Positions 18,089 through 25,835 of a DNA stretch of 64,000 bases are shown in pieces. The position numbers were made by a program, and so were the translations under genes. This DNA is from Oscillospiraceae bacterium (GTDB lineage: Bacteria > Bacillota > Clostridia > Oscillospirales > CAG-272): positions 1 through 64,000 of the forward strand of contig SVUG01000008.1 in assembly GCA_015063385.1 (NCBI GenBank), in the 5' to 3' direction. Each line of letters begins with the position of its first letter. Position 1 is the stretch's first letter. The notes under the pieces are model-generated. The model worked only from the letters and a program-made list of their open reading frames with translations. It had not been told where the DNA came from and made no database searches.

Positions 18089-18484
18089 ATGTATAGGAAA
18101 ACCGAAAAATTCATTCACAAGACGGTACATATTCTCGAATTTATTATCGCGCTTCTTACTATGCTGGTTATGATTGGGCTTATGGGACTTGAAATTTACC
18201 GTATGTTCACCGTTGCGGATTATTTCGCTACGGCATCTAACTACCTTCACCACGTGCTCACTATCGTGGTCGGACTTGAGTTTGTTCGAATGCTCATAAA
18301 CCTCACTCCTGCTAACACCCTCGAGGTGCTTATCGTGGCGATTTCACGCCAGGTTATCGTCAACCACGACAACCAGATAAGCAACATCGTCTGCGTGCTT
18401 TGTATCGCGGGACTGTTTGCAATCAAGCGTTTCCTTATTCCCAAGGAAGATATGAAAGAGGAAATTTCGAGCACTGACGACTAG
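18089..18484 (+). CDS. Small integral membrane protein, PsiE-like
   Basis: 131 residues from the ATG at 18089, chosen for GAGG 8 nt upstream and the promoter position. Three to four membrane helices; the central LEFVRMLINLTPANTLEVL and AISRQVIVNHDN segments resemble the phosphate-starvation-inducible PsiE family, function unknown. Monocistronic, with its own promoter and a strong terminator. Confidence 0.65.
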   Translation: MYRKTEKFIHKTVHILEFIIALLTMLVMIGLMGLEIYRMFTVADYFATASNYLHHVLTIVVGLEFVRMLINLTPANTLEVLIVAISRQVIVNHDNQISNIVCVLCIAGLFAIKRFLIPKEDMKEEISSTDD

Positions 18485-18497
18485 TAAAGGGCAAGCA

Positions 18498-18529
18498 AAA
18501 AGCACTTTGGCAAATGCCAAAGTGCTTTT
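18498..18529 (+). terminator. Terminator of the PsiE-like gene
   Basis: A 14-bp stem AAAAGCACTTTGGC/GCCAAAGTGCTTTT with an AAAT loop and a following CTTTTT. Confidence 0.9.
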
Positions 18530-18565
18530 CTTTTTGGTGATTGAAAATACAAAATATTCCGCACG

Positions 18566-18676
18566 CATTTTTGCGAGTAGATTTTTAGGAAGAAGCGTTA
18601 ATCGTTACCCGAAGGCGTATTTTCATACGTCGAGCGGTTGCGAGTGACGGTTATTACAAAAATATACCGCAAAATG
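18566..18676. repeat. Imperfect inverted repeat (copy B1)
   Basis: Arms ATTTTTGCGAGTAGATTTTT and, on the other strand, ATTTTGCGGTATATTTTTG; apex GCGTAT/ATACGT (18615-18630). It shares CGTCGAGCGGTTGCGAG-type sequence with copy A. Confidence 0.65.
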
Positions 18677-18761
18677 AAATTGATGAAGTGCGAGGATTTT
18701 GTATCGCCAGCCGTAGATACCTACGGCAAGATGCAAAACTCTGATGCAATTCTCAATTTTT
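18676..18761. repeat. Imperfect inverted repeat (copy B2)
   Basis: Left arm AAATTGATGAAGTGCGAGG and right arm, read on the minus strand, AAAAATTGAGAATTGCATC; apex GCCGTAG/CTACGGC (18711-18727). The right arm overlaps the yebC stop codon. Same subfamily as copy D (51.2 kb). Confidence 0.7.
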
Positions 18762-19485
18762 ACATGTCCCAGTTGTGGTAGACAGCATTTACGTCGTCAT
18801 CCTCGTCAAACTTGTCAAGCATCTTCTCCATATTGGCGATATCTTCCTCGCTCTCAAGCTCAACGTAGGTTGAGGGCACTTTCGCAAGGTCGGCAGTGTT
18901 GATGTGATAACCGAGCGCGATTATCGCATCACGGACTGTGTCAAGGTCGGCAGGATCGGTATAGATAGTGTACTCACCCTCGTCACACTTGATGTCCTCT
19001 GCGCCCGACTCAAGAGCGTCCTCCATAATCTTGTCCTCGTCAATCTCGTTATCCTCGTCGACGATGCTGATTACGCCCTTCTCCTCAAAGAGATAGCCTA
19101 CACAGCCGTTCTGACCGAGGTTTCCGCCGTACTTGGAGAATGCGGCGCGCACGTTTCCTGCAGTACGGTTGCGGTTATCGGTAGAGGTCTCAACGATAAT
19201 TGCAACACCCGATGGGCCGTAGCCCTCGTAGATAATCTCCTCGAAATTGATATCCGAGTTATCGGTGAACTTCTTAATAGTACGCTGAATGTTATCGTTA
19301 GGCACGTTGTTAGCCTTTGCCTTAGCTATAAGGTCGCGCAAACGCGAGTTGTTGTTAGGGTCGGGACCGCCTGCCTTGATGGCAACAGCCATTTCCTTGC
19401 CTATCTTGGTGAAAATCTTCGCCTTGGCAGCGTCTGCCTTTTCCTTTTTGTGCTTGATATTATTCCATTTAGAATGTCCTGACAT
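18760..19485 (-). CDS. yebC: YebC/PmpR family protein
   Basis: 241 residues, full length. The N-terminus MSGHSKWNNIKHKKEKADAA is the family signature; GGPDPNNNSRLR and the acidic C-terminal domain are present. The family is annotated as transcription regulators, and some members have been linked to translation of proline-rich stretches. It lies 15 nt after argS and is probably its operon partner. Confidence 0.93.
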   Translation of the reverse strand: MSGHSKWNNIKHKKEKADAAKAKIFTKIGKEMAVAIKAGGPDPNNNSRLRDLIAKAKANNVPNDNIQRTIKKFTDNSDINFEEIIYEGYGPSGVAIIVETSTDNRNRTAGNVRAAFSKYGGNLGQNGCVGYLFEEKGVISIVDEDNEIDEDKIMEDALESGAEDIKCDEGEYTIYTDPADLDTVRDAIIALGYHINTADLAKVPSTYVELESEEDIANMEKMLDKFDEDDDVNAVYHNWDM

Positions 19486-19500
19486 ATTTATATCTCCTAC

Positions 19501-21234
19501 TTAAATTTTCTCGGGGGACTGCATACAGATAAGGTGCAATGCGGTACGAAGCACCTGGTTTGTCGCTCTGGTGAGCGCTACGCGGCTGCTCCTCAGCTGC
19601 TCGTCGTCACAGTTTGCAATAGAGCACTCGTGATAGAAGCGGTTAAAGGCAGCGCAAAGGTCGAGAATATATCTCGTCACCACCGAGGGCTCGTAGTCGG
19701 CAATAGCCTGATTGATACGCTCGGGGAATACCGATATGGTTTTTGCAAGCTCCGACTCAAGCTCACAAAGAGGCGCATCGGTCATCTCTCCGACTATGCC
19801 TGCCTTTTCAAGCACCGAGCAGGTACGCGCGTATGTGTACTGCGCGTAAGGACCCGTGTTTCCGTCAAAGGAAAGCGCGTCCTCCATCATAAAGTTGATG
19901 TCACGCATACGGTTGTTAGAAAGATAGTAGAATACTATCGCGCCAACGCCGACCTTCTCACCTATTTCTTGACATTTTGCCTCGTCGGGATTCTTCTCGC
20001 GAGCAATTTCCTTAACTCTCGCTATCGCCTCGGCAAAGAGGTCCTTAAGAAGAATTACGTTGCCCGTTCTGGTGGCGAGCTTTGCACCGTTGATGCTCAC
20101 CGTACCGTAAGGAACGTGAACTAGCCGGTCGTACCAATCGTAGCCCATAAGCTCAACAACCTTGAACCACTGTGCAAAGTGGAGCGACTGCGCCGCACTC
20201 GTCACGTAGATTGCCTTGTCGAAATTATACTCACCCTTGCGGTAAACCGCAGCGGCAATATCACGGGTAGGATAAAGAGTCGAGCCGTCGCGCTTCAGAA
20301 TAAGGCAGACGGGCATATTCCATTTTTCAAGGTTTACTATAGACGCACCGTCGTCAATTTCAAGGAGTCCCATATTACGAAGCTTTTCAACCTCTGCAGG
20401 CATCTTGTCGGTGTAGAAGGACTCGCCCTTGTAGGAGTCGAACTCTATACCGAGAAGCTTGTAGGTTTTCTGATACTCCTCAAGGCTGACGTCAACGAAC
20501 CAGCGCCAAAGGGCGAGATTTTCCTCGTTGCCCTCCTCGAGCTTTTTAAATTCGGCACGTGAAGCGTCGGCAAGGGAGGATTTCTTATCCTCGTCACCGT
20601 CTTCCTCTGCCTTGATTTCATTATTTATTCTTACGTAGAGCTTAACGAGCTCGTCAACTCCGCCCTGCTCTATTACGGTCTTATCGCCCCACATCTTGTA
20701 CGCAACGATAAGCTTACCGAACTGAGTTCCCCAGTCGCCAAGATAATTTATACCAACACACTTGTAGCCCGCAAACTCGTGAAGAAGCTTCAGCGAGTGG
20801 CCGATTACAGTCGTGCCAAGGTGACCGATGTGGAACGGCTTTGCAACGTTGGGCGAGGAGTAGTCGAGAACTACGGTCTTGCCCTCACCGTTTTTCGGTG
20901 AGCCGTAGGTGTCGCCGTCGCGGAAAACGTCAGAGACAACGCGCTTTGCAAAAGCAGTGCCGTCAATTTTAAGGTTAAGATAACCGTTCACTGCACTGAC
21001 AGAGGAAAACTCCTCACACTCAATGCCGCCTGCAAGCGCCTCGGCAATCTGCACGGGCGAGCGACGCAAAATCTTGGAAAGGCGGAAGCAAGGGAGCGCA
21101 ATATCGCCCATGGTTTTGTCGGGCGGATACTCCAGCATCGAAATAACGTCCTCTGCCGAAAGCAGCCCCTCGCCAAAGGCTTTAGCAGCAACCGATGCGA
21201 TATATTCCGCAGTTTTTTTCTTCAGTGTAAGCAT
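19501..21234 (-). CDS. argS: Arginyl-tRNA synthetase
   Basis: 577 residues. Class Ia synthetase charging tRNA-Arg. N-terminal additional domain, HIGH motif at 135-138 (PFHIGHLGTT), KMSK-equivalent GAKLATRTGN, and the C-terminal DALR anticodon-binding domain (RYILDLCAAFNRFY) are visible. It follows the cytidylate-kinase-like gene by 12 nt. No T-box is visible upstream. Confidence 0.96.
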   Translation of the reverse strand: MLTLKKKTAEYIASVAAKAFGEGLLSAEDVISMLEYPPDKTMGDIALPCFRLSKILRRSPVQIAEALAGGIECEEFSSVSAVNGYLNLKIDGTAFAKRVVSDVFRDGDTYGSPKNGEGKTVVLDYSSPNVAKPFHIGHLGTTVIGHSLKLLHEFAGYKCVGINYLGDWGTQFGKLIVAYKMWGDKTVIEQGGVDELVKLYVRINNEIKAEEDGDEDKKSSLADASRAEFKKLEEGNEENLALWRWFVDVSLEEYQKTYKLLGIEFDSYKGESFYTDKMPAEVEKLRNMGLLEIDDGASIVNLEKWNMPVCLILKRDGSTLYPTRDIAAAVYRKGEYNFDKAIYVTSAAQSLHFAQWFKVVELMGYDWYDRLVHVPYGTVSINGAKLATRTGNVILLKDLFAEAIARVKEIAREKNPDEAKCQEIGEKVGVGAIVFYYLSNNRMRDINFMMEDALSFDGNTGPYAQYTYARTCSVLEKAGIVGEMTDAPLCELESELAKTISVFPERINQAIADYEPSVVTRYILDLCAAFNRFYHECSIANCDDEQLRSSRVALTRATNQVLRTALHLICMQSPEKI

Positions 21235-21246
21235 TTATTGTACCTT

Positions 21247-22065
21247 TCAGATAGAATCTTTCATATTAACGTAGTCACCCGAGGGCTCTTTATCAACGAG
21301 CACCGCAGGGATAAAGGTGGTGAAGCTCATAGTATACGCCATAGCCGAATCAAAGCCGCCTACGAGATAGAACTCGCCCTCCCTCTCGCTGACCTCTACG
21401 TCAGGAATCGCTTCACCGCGCGAGATTTTTTCAAGCAAGGGAGAAATAACGTCGCCGTTAAGCTCTATTTCAGGGAAATTGAGCCTCACAGGAGTGATAA
21501 ACACGCGGTTATACGATTTATCTGATTTCCACTGCTCAAACGCTGTGATAATGCACTCGGCAACCTCCTCGGGCGTTGCGTTTGAGGTATCGACTATCAA
21601 GGAATAGTTAGACAAATCCTTAATGTTCACACCGTACTGCTCAAGATATCGCTTCTTCTCGCTCTCGCGGCGCGTGCGCGTAGCCTCTATGGTTTCTTCA
21701 AGCGTTGCAGAATGCTCACCGCGGCGGTTAGCGTTCATAATACGCAGAGCACTCGTTTCAATGTCGCAGGAGAGATACACCTTGAACGTACCGCGCGTGA
21801 AATGCCACGCCATACGCGAATCGATAATAAGGAACTTGTCCATATCGGAAAGCTCAGCTATACCGTCGTCAATCTCATGGTCAATTTCGGGGTGCGTTTC
21901 CATGTATTTATTAAGCTCAGTGACGGTCATACCGCGCTTCTCGGCAATAGAGCGCACTATAGCACCTGTGCAGTAATACTCAGCACCAAGACGTTTGATA
22001 AGAATATCCGCGACCGTGCTTTTACCGCTGCCAAGGTCGCCCGCAAGCGAAATTTTTTCCGTCAT
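21247..22065 (-). CDS. Cytidylate kinase-like P-loop protein
   Basis: 272 residues from the ATG at 22065, chosen because GGAG precedes it and the -10 box lies at 22099; the longer frame to 22188 would start upstream of the promoter. The Walker A loop GDLGSGKST is at 9-17, with a CMK-like core (TRTRRESEKKRY lid). The last 70 residues are an extra domain I do not recognise. Probably a nucleotide kinase; substrate uncertain. First gene of an operon with argS and yebC. Confidence 0.7.
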   Translation of the reverse strand: MTEKISLAGDLGSGKSTVADILIKRLGAEYYCTGAIVRSIAEKRGMTVTELNKYMETHPEIDHEIDDGIAELSDMDKFLIIDSRMAWHFTRGTFKVYLSCDIETSALRIMNANRRGEHSATLEETIEATRTRRESEKKRYLEQYGVNIKDLSNYSLIVDTSNATPEEVAECIITAFEQWKSDKSYNRVFITPVRLNFPEIELNGDVISPLLEKISRGEAIPDVEVSEREGEFYLVGGFDSAMAYTMSFTTFIPAVLVDKEPSGDYVNMKDSI

Positions 22066-22098
22066 ACCCATCTCCGACATAATATTTTTAACTAAATT

Positions 22099-22127
22099 AT
22101 TATAATATAATTTGTTTAAGTTGTCAA
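22099..22127 (-). promoter_or_regulatory. Sigma-A promoter of the kinase-argS-yebC operon
   Basis: TTGACA, 17 nt, TATAAT on the minus strand. Confidence 0.75.
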
Positions 22128-22164
22128 GGCTGTTTTTGAATTTTATTGTTTTCTGCTTTTTCCC

Positions 22165-22192
22165 GAATAATTTTGCCTGATATGGCAAGAAT
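22165..22192 (+). promoter_or_regulatory. Possible forespore sigma-F promoter of spoIIQ
   Basis: GAATA, 14 nt, GGCAAGAAT fits the Bacillus sigma-F pattern (GNATA then GGNNANANT), and no sigma-A promoter is visible. It sits about 30 nt upstream of the start codon. Confidence 0.4.
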
Positions 22193-22225
22193 AGGTTTAC
22201 ATCGAACTAGGAAAGGATGAAGAAA

Positions 22226-22903
22226 ATGGATAAACAAATCAAATTCAGCGAGCAGCCAATGAAGGTTAAAATTATTTACGTTGCGGTGCTTGCAGTGCTT
22301 TGCATCACGGCGGTGGTTATCGGAATCGTTTCGGTAGCATCGAAGAAGGACGAGGTGCCTGACGGCACCGAAAATCCGCCCGTAAGCGACGGCTCGGGCG
22401 AAAATACCGACAACGGCGGTGACACCGGTGAGGAGGAAAACAAAAAGCCCGAAAAGCTCACTATGACATCTCCCGTTGTAGGTGAGATTACGAAATCGCA
22501 CAGTCTCGATATGCCCGTATTCTCTACCACCCTCAACGAGTGGCGCGTGCACACGGGAATTGACATTTCCGCAGCGGAGGGCTCAGAGGTGTTTGCCGCA
22601 GCGTCCGGAACGGTAAGCCGCGTTTACAATGACCCATTCCTTGGAAAAACCGTAGAAATCACCCATGACGGCGGTGTCGTCAGCGTGTATTCCAATTTGC
22701 AGAACACAGGCATTGAGGTAAGCGAGGGACAGGCGGTTTCTGCAGGGGCAAAAATCGGTCTTGTGGGTGACACCTCGCTCTCCGAGCTTGCAGACGAGGG
22801 ACATCTGCACTTTGCCGTTAAGGTGAACGGTGTCAGCGTAAATCCTCTCGATTATATCTCCGAGGAATCGCAGAAGGCGTCTCTCGGAATTGCCGAGGTA
22901 TAA
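22226..22903 (+). CDS. spoIIQ: SpoIIQ-like M23 (LytM) peptidase-domain protein
   Basis: 225 residues; the ATG at 22226 is preferred to 22217 because AGGAAAGG directly abuts the earlier ATG. One N-terminal membrane helix (about 13-37), an acidic Gly/Asn/Pro linker, then an M23 domain with HTGID (His109, Asp113) and HLH (His193, His195), so the zinc ligands are intact. SpoIIQ is the forespore-side partner of SpoIIIAH in the engulfment channel; clostridial forms keep the zinc site while Bacillus SpoIIQ has lost it. Orthology is supported by overall form and the sigma-F-like promoter, not by neighbours. Confidence 0.7.
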   Translation: MDKQIKFSEQPMKVKIIYVAVLAVLCITAVVIGIVSVASKKDEVPDGTENPPVSDGSGENTDNGGDTGEEENKKPEKLTMTSPVVGEITKSHSLDMPVFSTTLNEWRVHTGIDISAAEGSEVFAAASGTVSRVYNDPFLGKTVEITHDGGVVSVYSNLQNTGIEVSEGQAVSAGAKIGLVGDTSLSELADEGHLHFAVKVNGVSVNPLDYISEESQKASLGIAEV

Positions 22904-22927
22904 TGCTCGAAGAATACGCCAAGGTTA

Positions 22928-22956
22928 TTGACAATCGATTAAAATTGTGATATAGT
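22928..22956 (+). promoter_or_regulatory. Sigma-A promoter of hom
   Basis: TTGACA, 17 nt, TATAGT, 71 nt upstream of the ATG. Confidence 0.7.
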
Positions 22957-22961
22957 ATATC

Positions 22962-22993
22962 CGTCGGGGACTTCTATCCGCGAAGCCCCGACG
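22962..22993 (+). terminator. Terminator-like hairpin at the 5' end of the hom leader
   Basis: CGTCGGGG-A-CTTC pairs with GAAG-CCCCGACG and is followed by ATTTTCTTTTT. It begins at the predicted transcription start, before the hom ribosome binding site (AAGGA near 23021). It could attenuate hom or simply protect the 5' end; no leader peptide is visible. Confidence 0.6.
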
Positions 22994-23027
22994 ATTTTCT
23001 TTTTCAAAAGCAAGGAGTATTAAAGGA

Positions 23028-24227
23028 ATGACCAACGTTGCTATACTCGGATTTGGCGTCGTGGGCGGCGGTGTCGCCGACCTGTTGACCAAGAATTCTG
23101 CTGAGGTTAAAAAGCTTGGCGGTGACGAGATTAACATTAAATATATTCTTGATTTGCGCGATTTTCCCGACTCGCCATTTGCCGATAAGGTGGTACACGA
23201 CTATAACGTTATCGTGGACGACCCCGAGGTTGACTGCATAATCGAGGTTATGGGCGGCTCGCACCCAGCGTACGAGTACACAATGGCGGCACTCAAGGCG
23301 GGCAAGAGCGTTATCACCTCTAACAAAGAGGTTGTCGCAAACTTTGGTGACGAATTTCTCGCGGCGGCAGAGGCTTCGGGCGTTAGTTATCGCTTTGAGG
23401 CGGCAGTTGGCGGCGGTATTCCTGTAATTTCTCCTATGATAAACTGCATCGGTCAGAATAAAATCACCGAGGTGCGCGGTATTCTCAACGGCACGACCAA
23501 CTACATTTTAACGAAGATGTTTTCATTCGGCGCAGGCTTTGAGGAGTCCTTAAAGGACGCGCAGGAGCGCGGATACGCGGAGCGCAATCCCGACGCTGAC
23601 ATTCTCGGCACTGACGCGTGCAGAAAAATTGCTATTCTCTCTTCTCTTGCGACCGGCAGACTCGTGCCCACCGAAAATATTCACACCGAGGGCATCACCG
23701 GAATTCGCAAGGCAGACGTCAAGGCGGCTGAGAAGCTCGGCATGAGCATCAAGCTCCTTGGCAGAAGCATTATCGCAGATGACGGCACTTACATTATGGT
23801 TGCCCCCTTTATGATTGGCAAGGATTCTCCCCTTTCAAACGTTTCGGGCGTTTACAACGCGATTGAGGTGCTCGGTGAGCCTATCGGCAGCGTTATGTTC
23901 TACGGACCCGGCGCAGGTGCAGGTGCAACCGCATCGGCAGTCGTTGGCGACTTGATGCAGGTTATGTGCTCCGGCAGAGCCTGTGCGCAGCCTACTATGA
24001 TAAAGAGCCTCGACGGTGTATGCGACTTTGCTGAATTTGAGTCGAGACAGTATATTGCTCTATCGGGCGCTGACCAGAACTCTATCACCGCTTCATTCGG
24101 TGAGGTTCAGTTCATTCCCGCAGACGAGGAAATCGCTTTTATTACCAAAAAAATGCGCGAGGGTGACGTAGAAGCAAAGCTCGAATCACTCGGTGCTGAA
24201 ATAAAATCCAGAATAAGACTTGCTTGA
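23028..24227 (+). CDS. hom: Homoserine dehydrogenase
   Basis: 399 residues. It reduces aspartate semialdehyde to homoserine for threonine and methionine synthesis. N-terminal NAD(P)-binding GFGVVGGG (8-15), SNKEVVANFG, the catalytic-domain GILNGTTNYIL, and GPGAGAGATASAVVGDL are present. The protein ends near residue 399, so it lacks the usual C-terminal ACT domain of about 80 residues, suggesting it is not feedback-inhibited by threonine in the usual way. The hydrolase follows 13 nt later. Confidence 0.93.
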   Translation: MTNVAILGFGVVGGGVADLLTKNSAEVKKLGGDEINIKYILDLRDFPDSPFADKVVHDYNVIVDDPEVDCIIEVMGGSHPAYEYTMAALKAGKSVITSNKEVVANFGDEFLAAAEASGVSYRFEAAVGGGIPVISPMINCIGQNKITEVRGILNGTTNYILTKMFSFGAGFEESLKDAQERGYAERNPDADILGTDACRKIAILSSLATGRLVPTENIHTEGITGIRKADVKAAEKLGMSIKLLGRSIIADDGTYIMVAPFMIGKDSPLSNVSGVYNAIEVLGEPIGSVMFYGPGAGAGATASAVVGDLMQVMCSGRACAQPTMIKSLDGVCDFAEFESRQYIALSGADQNSITASFGEVQFIPADEEIAFITKKMREGDVEAKLESLGAEIKSRIRLA

Positions 24228-24240
24228 GGGGGACGCTAAA

Positions 24241-25260
24241 ATGATGAAGGTATTGCCTTGGATGTATAATCACGATATAATTGCAAATATCAAGCCCGAA
24301 TATCGATACGACGGAAAGGAGCCCTTTGAGGTCTGGCAGAAGAAGGCTAAGGAAAAGCTCTATGAGCTTCTCGGTATGAAAAATATCAGAAAGGCTGACG
24401 ACACTCACTTCACTATTGAGCACGTCAAGGAAACCGACGAGTACACCGAATATCGCTTCACTCTTGAGAGTGAGGTTGGCTATGTATTTCCCTCGGTTAT
24501 GAGAGTTCCCAAGGGAATCGAGGGCAAAATGCCGGTTATGATTTGCCTTCAGGGTCACTCAACCGGTATGCACATCTCGCTCGGCACTCCTATCTTTGAG
24601 CGCGACTTTGCTTCGATTGCCGGAGGCGACCGTGACTTTGTCGTTCGCGGTGTTAAAGAGGGCTTTATTTCGGTTGCAGTTGAGCAAAGAAACTTCGGTG
24701 AGTGCGGCGGTCACCCGGAAAAGGGTGTGCCGATGTGCCACGTTTCCTCTATGAGTGCTATTATCAACGGCAGAACGACTATCGGTGAGAGAATTCACGA
24801 CGTCTCCTGCGTAATTGATGCACTTATCGAAAACTTCGACTTTGTTGATGCAGATAACATCAACCTTATGGGCAACTCGGGTGGCGGTACCGCTACATAT
24901 TACGCTGCCTGCCTTGAGGAGAGAATCAAGCTCGCTATGCCCTCCTGCGCGGTATGCACATACAAGCATTCTATCGCTGCTATGGAGCATTGCGTATGCA
25001 ACTTTATCCCTAATATCGCAAACTATTTCGATATGGGCGACCTTGCGGGTATGATTGCACCCAGAAAGCTCGTTGTGGTTAACGGAAGGCAGGACGACAT
25101 CTTCCCTGACGAGGGTGTGCGTGAGAGCTTTGAGATTATTAAGAAGATGTACGAGGCGGCAGGTGTTCCCGACAACTGCGCGCTCGTCACAGGCGAGGGC
25201 GGTCACCGCTTCTACGCCGACGACGCTTGGCCTGTTGCCAAGGAGCTTATGAGTAAATAA
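24241..25260 (+). CDS. Alpha/beta hydrolase, acetyl-esterase-like
   Basis: 339 residues from the ATG at 24241 (GAGGGGG 8 nt upstream). The fold signature is clear: CLQGHSTG oxyanion segment, nucleophile elbow GNSGGG (Ser213), acid near RQDD (Asp285/286), and catalytic His322 in EGGHRFY. It resembles acetylxylan-esterase and dienelactone-hydrolase relatives; no signal peptide, so intracellular. It lies 13 nt after hom but the pathway link is unclear. Confidence 0.75.
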   Translation: MMKVLPWMYNHDIIANIKPEYRYDGKEPFEVWQKKAKEKLYELLGMKNIRKADDTHFTIEHVKETDEYTEYRFTLESEVGYVFPSVMRVPKGIEGKMPVMICLQGHSTGMHISLGTPIFERDFASIAGGDRDFVVRGVKEGFISVAVEQRNFGECGGHPEKGVPMCHVSSMSAIINGRTTIGERIHDVSCVIDALIENFDFVDADNINLMGNSGGGTATYYAACLEERIKLAMPSCAVCTYKHSIAAMEHCVCNFIPNIANYFDMGDLAGMIAPRKLVVVNGRQDDIFPDEGVRESFEIIKKMYEAAGVPDNCALVTGEGGHRFYADDAWPVAKELMSK

Positions 25261-25263
25261 ACC

Positions 25264-25293
25264 AAAAGGACACGGTCAAAGCCGTGTCCTTTT
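25264..25293. terminator. Bidirectional terminator
   Basis: Stem AAAAGGACACGG/CCGTGTCCTTTT lies between the convergent hydrolase and XRE genes and abuts the XRE stop. Confidence 0.85.
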
Positions 25294-25494
25294 TTAGTCC
25301 TCAATATATTCCATTATATCCTCAATTTTACAGTTAAGTACCGCGCAGAGTTTGTTAAGCGTTTTAGTTTCTATATTATCGTTGGCTTTAAGGCGTCGAA
25401 CCGTCTTGCTGTCAATTCCGCACTCCTCACGCAACTTGTAGGTAGATATTCCTTTTTGTTCCATAGTTTTCCAAAGTCTATCAAAAACAATCAT
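25294..25494 (-). CDS. Small XRE-family HTH regulator
   Basis: 66 residues from the ATG at 25494; a TTG at 25503 is closer to the AAGGGGG box and would add three residues. A single Cro/C1-type helix-turn-helix fills the protein (STYKLREECGIDSKTVRRL). It is divergent from the small acidic gene, and the shared region has G-rich repeats that could be operators. A paralogue with the same layout lies at 42761-42979. Confidence 0.8.
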   Translation of the reverse strand: MIVFDRLWKTMEQKGISTYKLREECGIDSKTVRRLKANDNIETKTLNKLCAVLNCKIEDIMEYIED

Positions 25495-25504
25495 TTTTTT
25501 CAAA

Positions 25505-25576
25505 TCCCCCTTGACAATAAATATTATGGGGGTTATAATCTAAAATATTAAGGGGATATAATCCCCATATCTCAAA
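25505..25576. promoter_or_regulatory. Divergent control region with repeated G-tract operators
   Basis: A plus-strand promoter (TTGACA 25511-25516, 17 nt, TATAAT 25534-25539) is overlaid by two direct repeats: AATATTA-GGGGG-T-TATAAT and AATATTA-AGGGGA-TATAAT. The second extends into the palindrome GGGGAT-ATA-ATCCCC. The minus strand reads another AAGGGGG over the XRE start. This looks like an autoregulatory operator set. Confidence 0.5.
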
Positions 25577-25592
25577 AAGGTGAGGACACAAT

Positions 25593-25835
25593 ATGGAATT
25601 ATGGGAAGAATTGCTTTGCAATGCCGTAATCAAGGCTAACGTTGAAATAAAATTTCCAAACGATTTTGACTTGAACAAGATTATTGAAAACAAGTGCTAT
25701 AAAGCGCTGAAGGCAATTAAAGAAATTATTGAAGACGATGAACTAGAAGACGAAGAGTGCTTCGAAAGGATAGAGGAAATAGTATGTGTGTTTGAATCTA
25801 TCGGTAGTAATGGTGGAAGTCGCCACGATTTTTAA
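25593..25835 (+). CDS. Conserved small acidic protein ending in GSRHDF
   Basis: 80 residues, predicted helical and acidic (DDELEDEECFERIEEI). The ending GSNGGSRHDF matches a small conserved family I recall from Clostridia with no known function. AAGGTGAGG lies upstream. Its stop TAA directly abuts the convergent symporter stop. The divergent XRE neighbour probably controls it. Confidence 0.65.
   Translation: MELWEELLCNAVIKANVEIKFPNDFDLNKIIENKCYKALKAIKEIIEDDELEDEECFERIEEIVCVFESIGSNGGSRHDF

Noticed and set aside
19501..22127. T-box leader upstream of argS or aspS
   Set aside because: No AGGGTGG-type T-box sequence is present in either upstream region.
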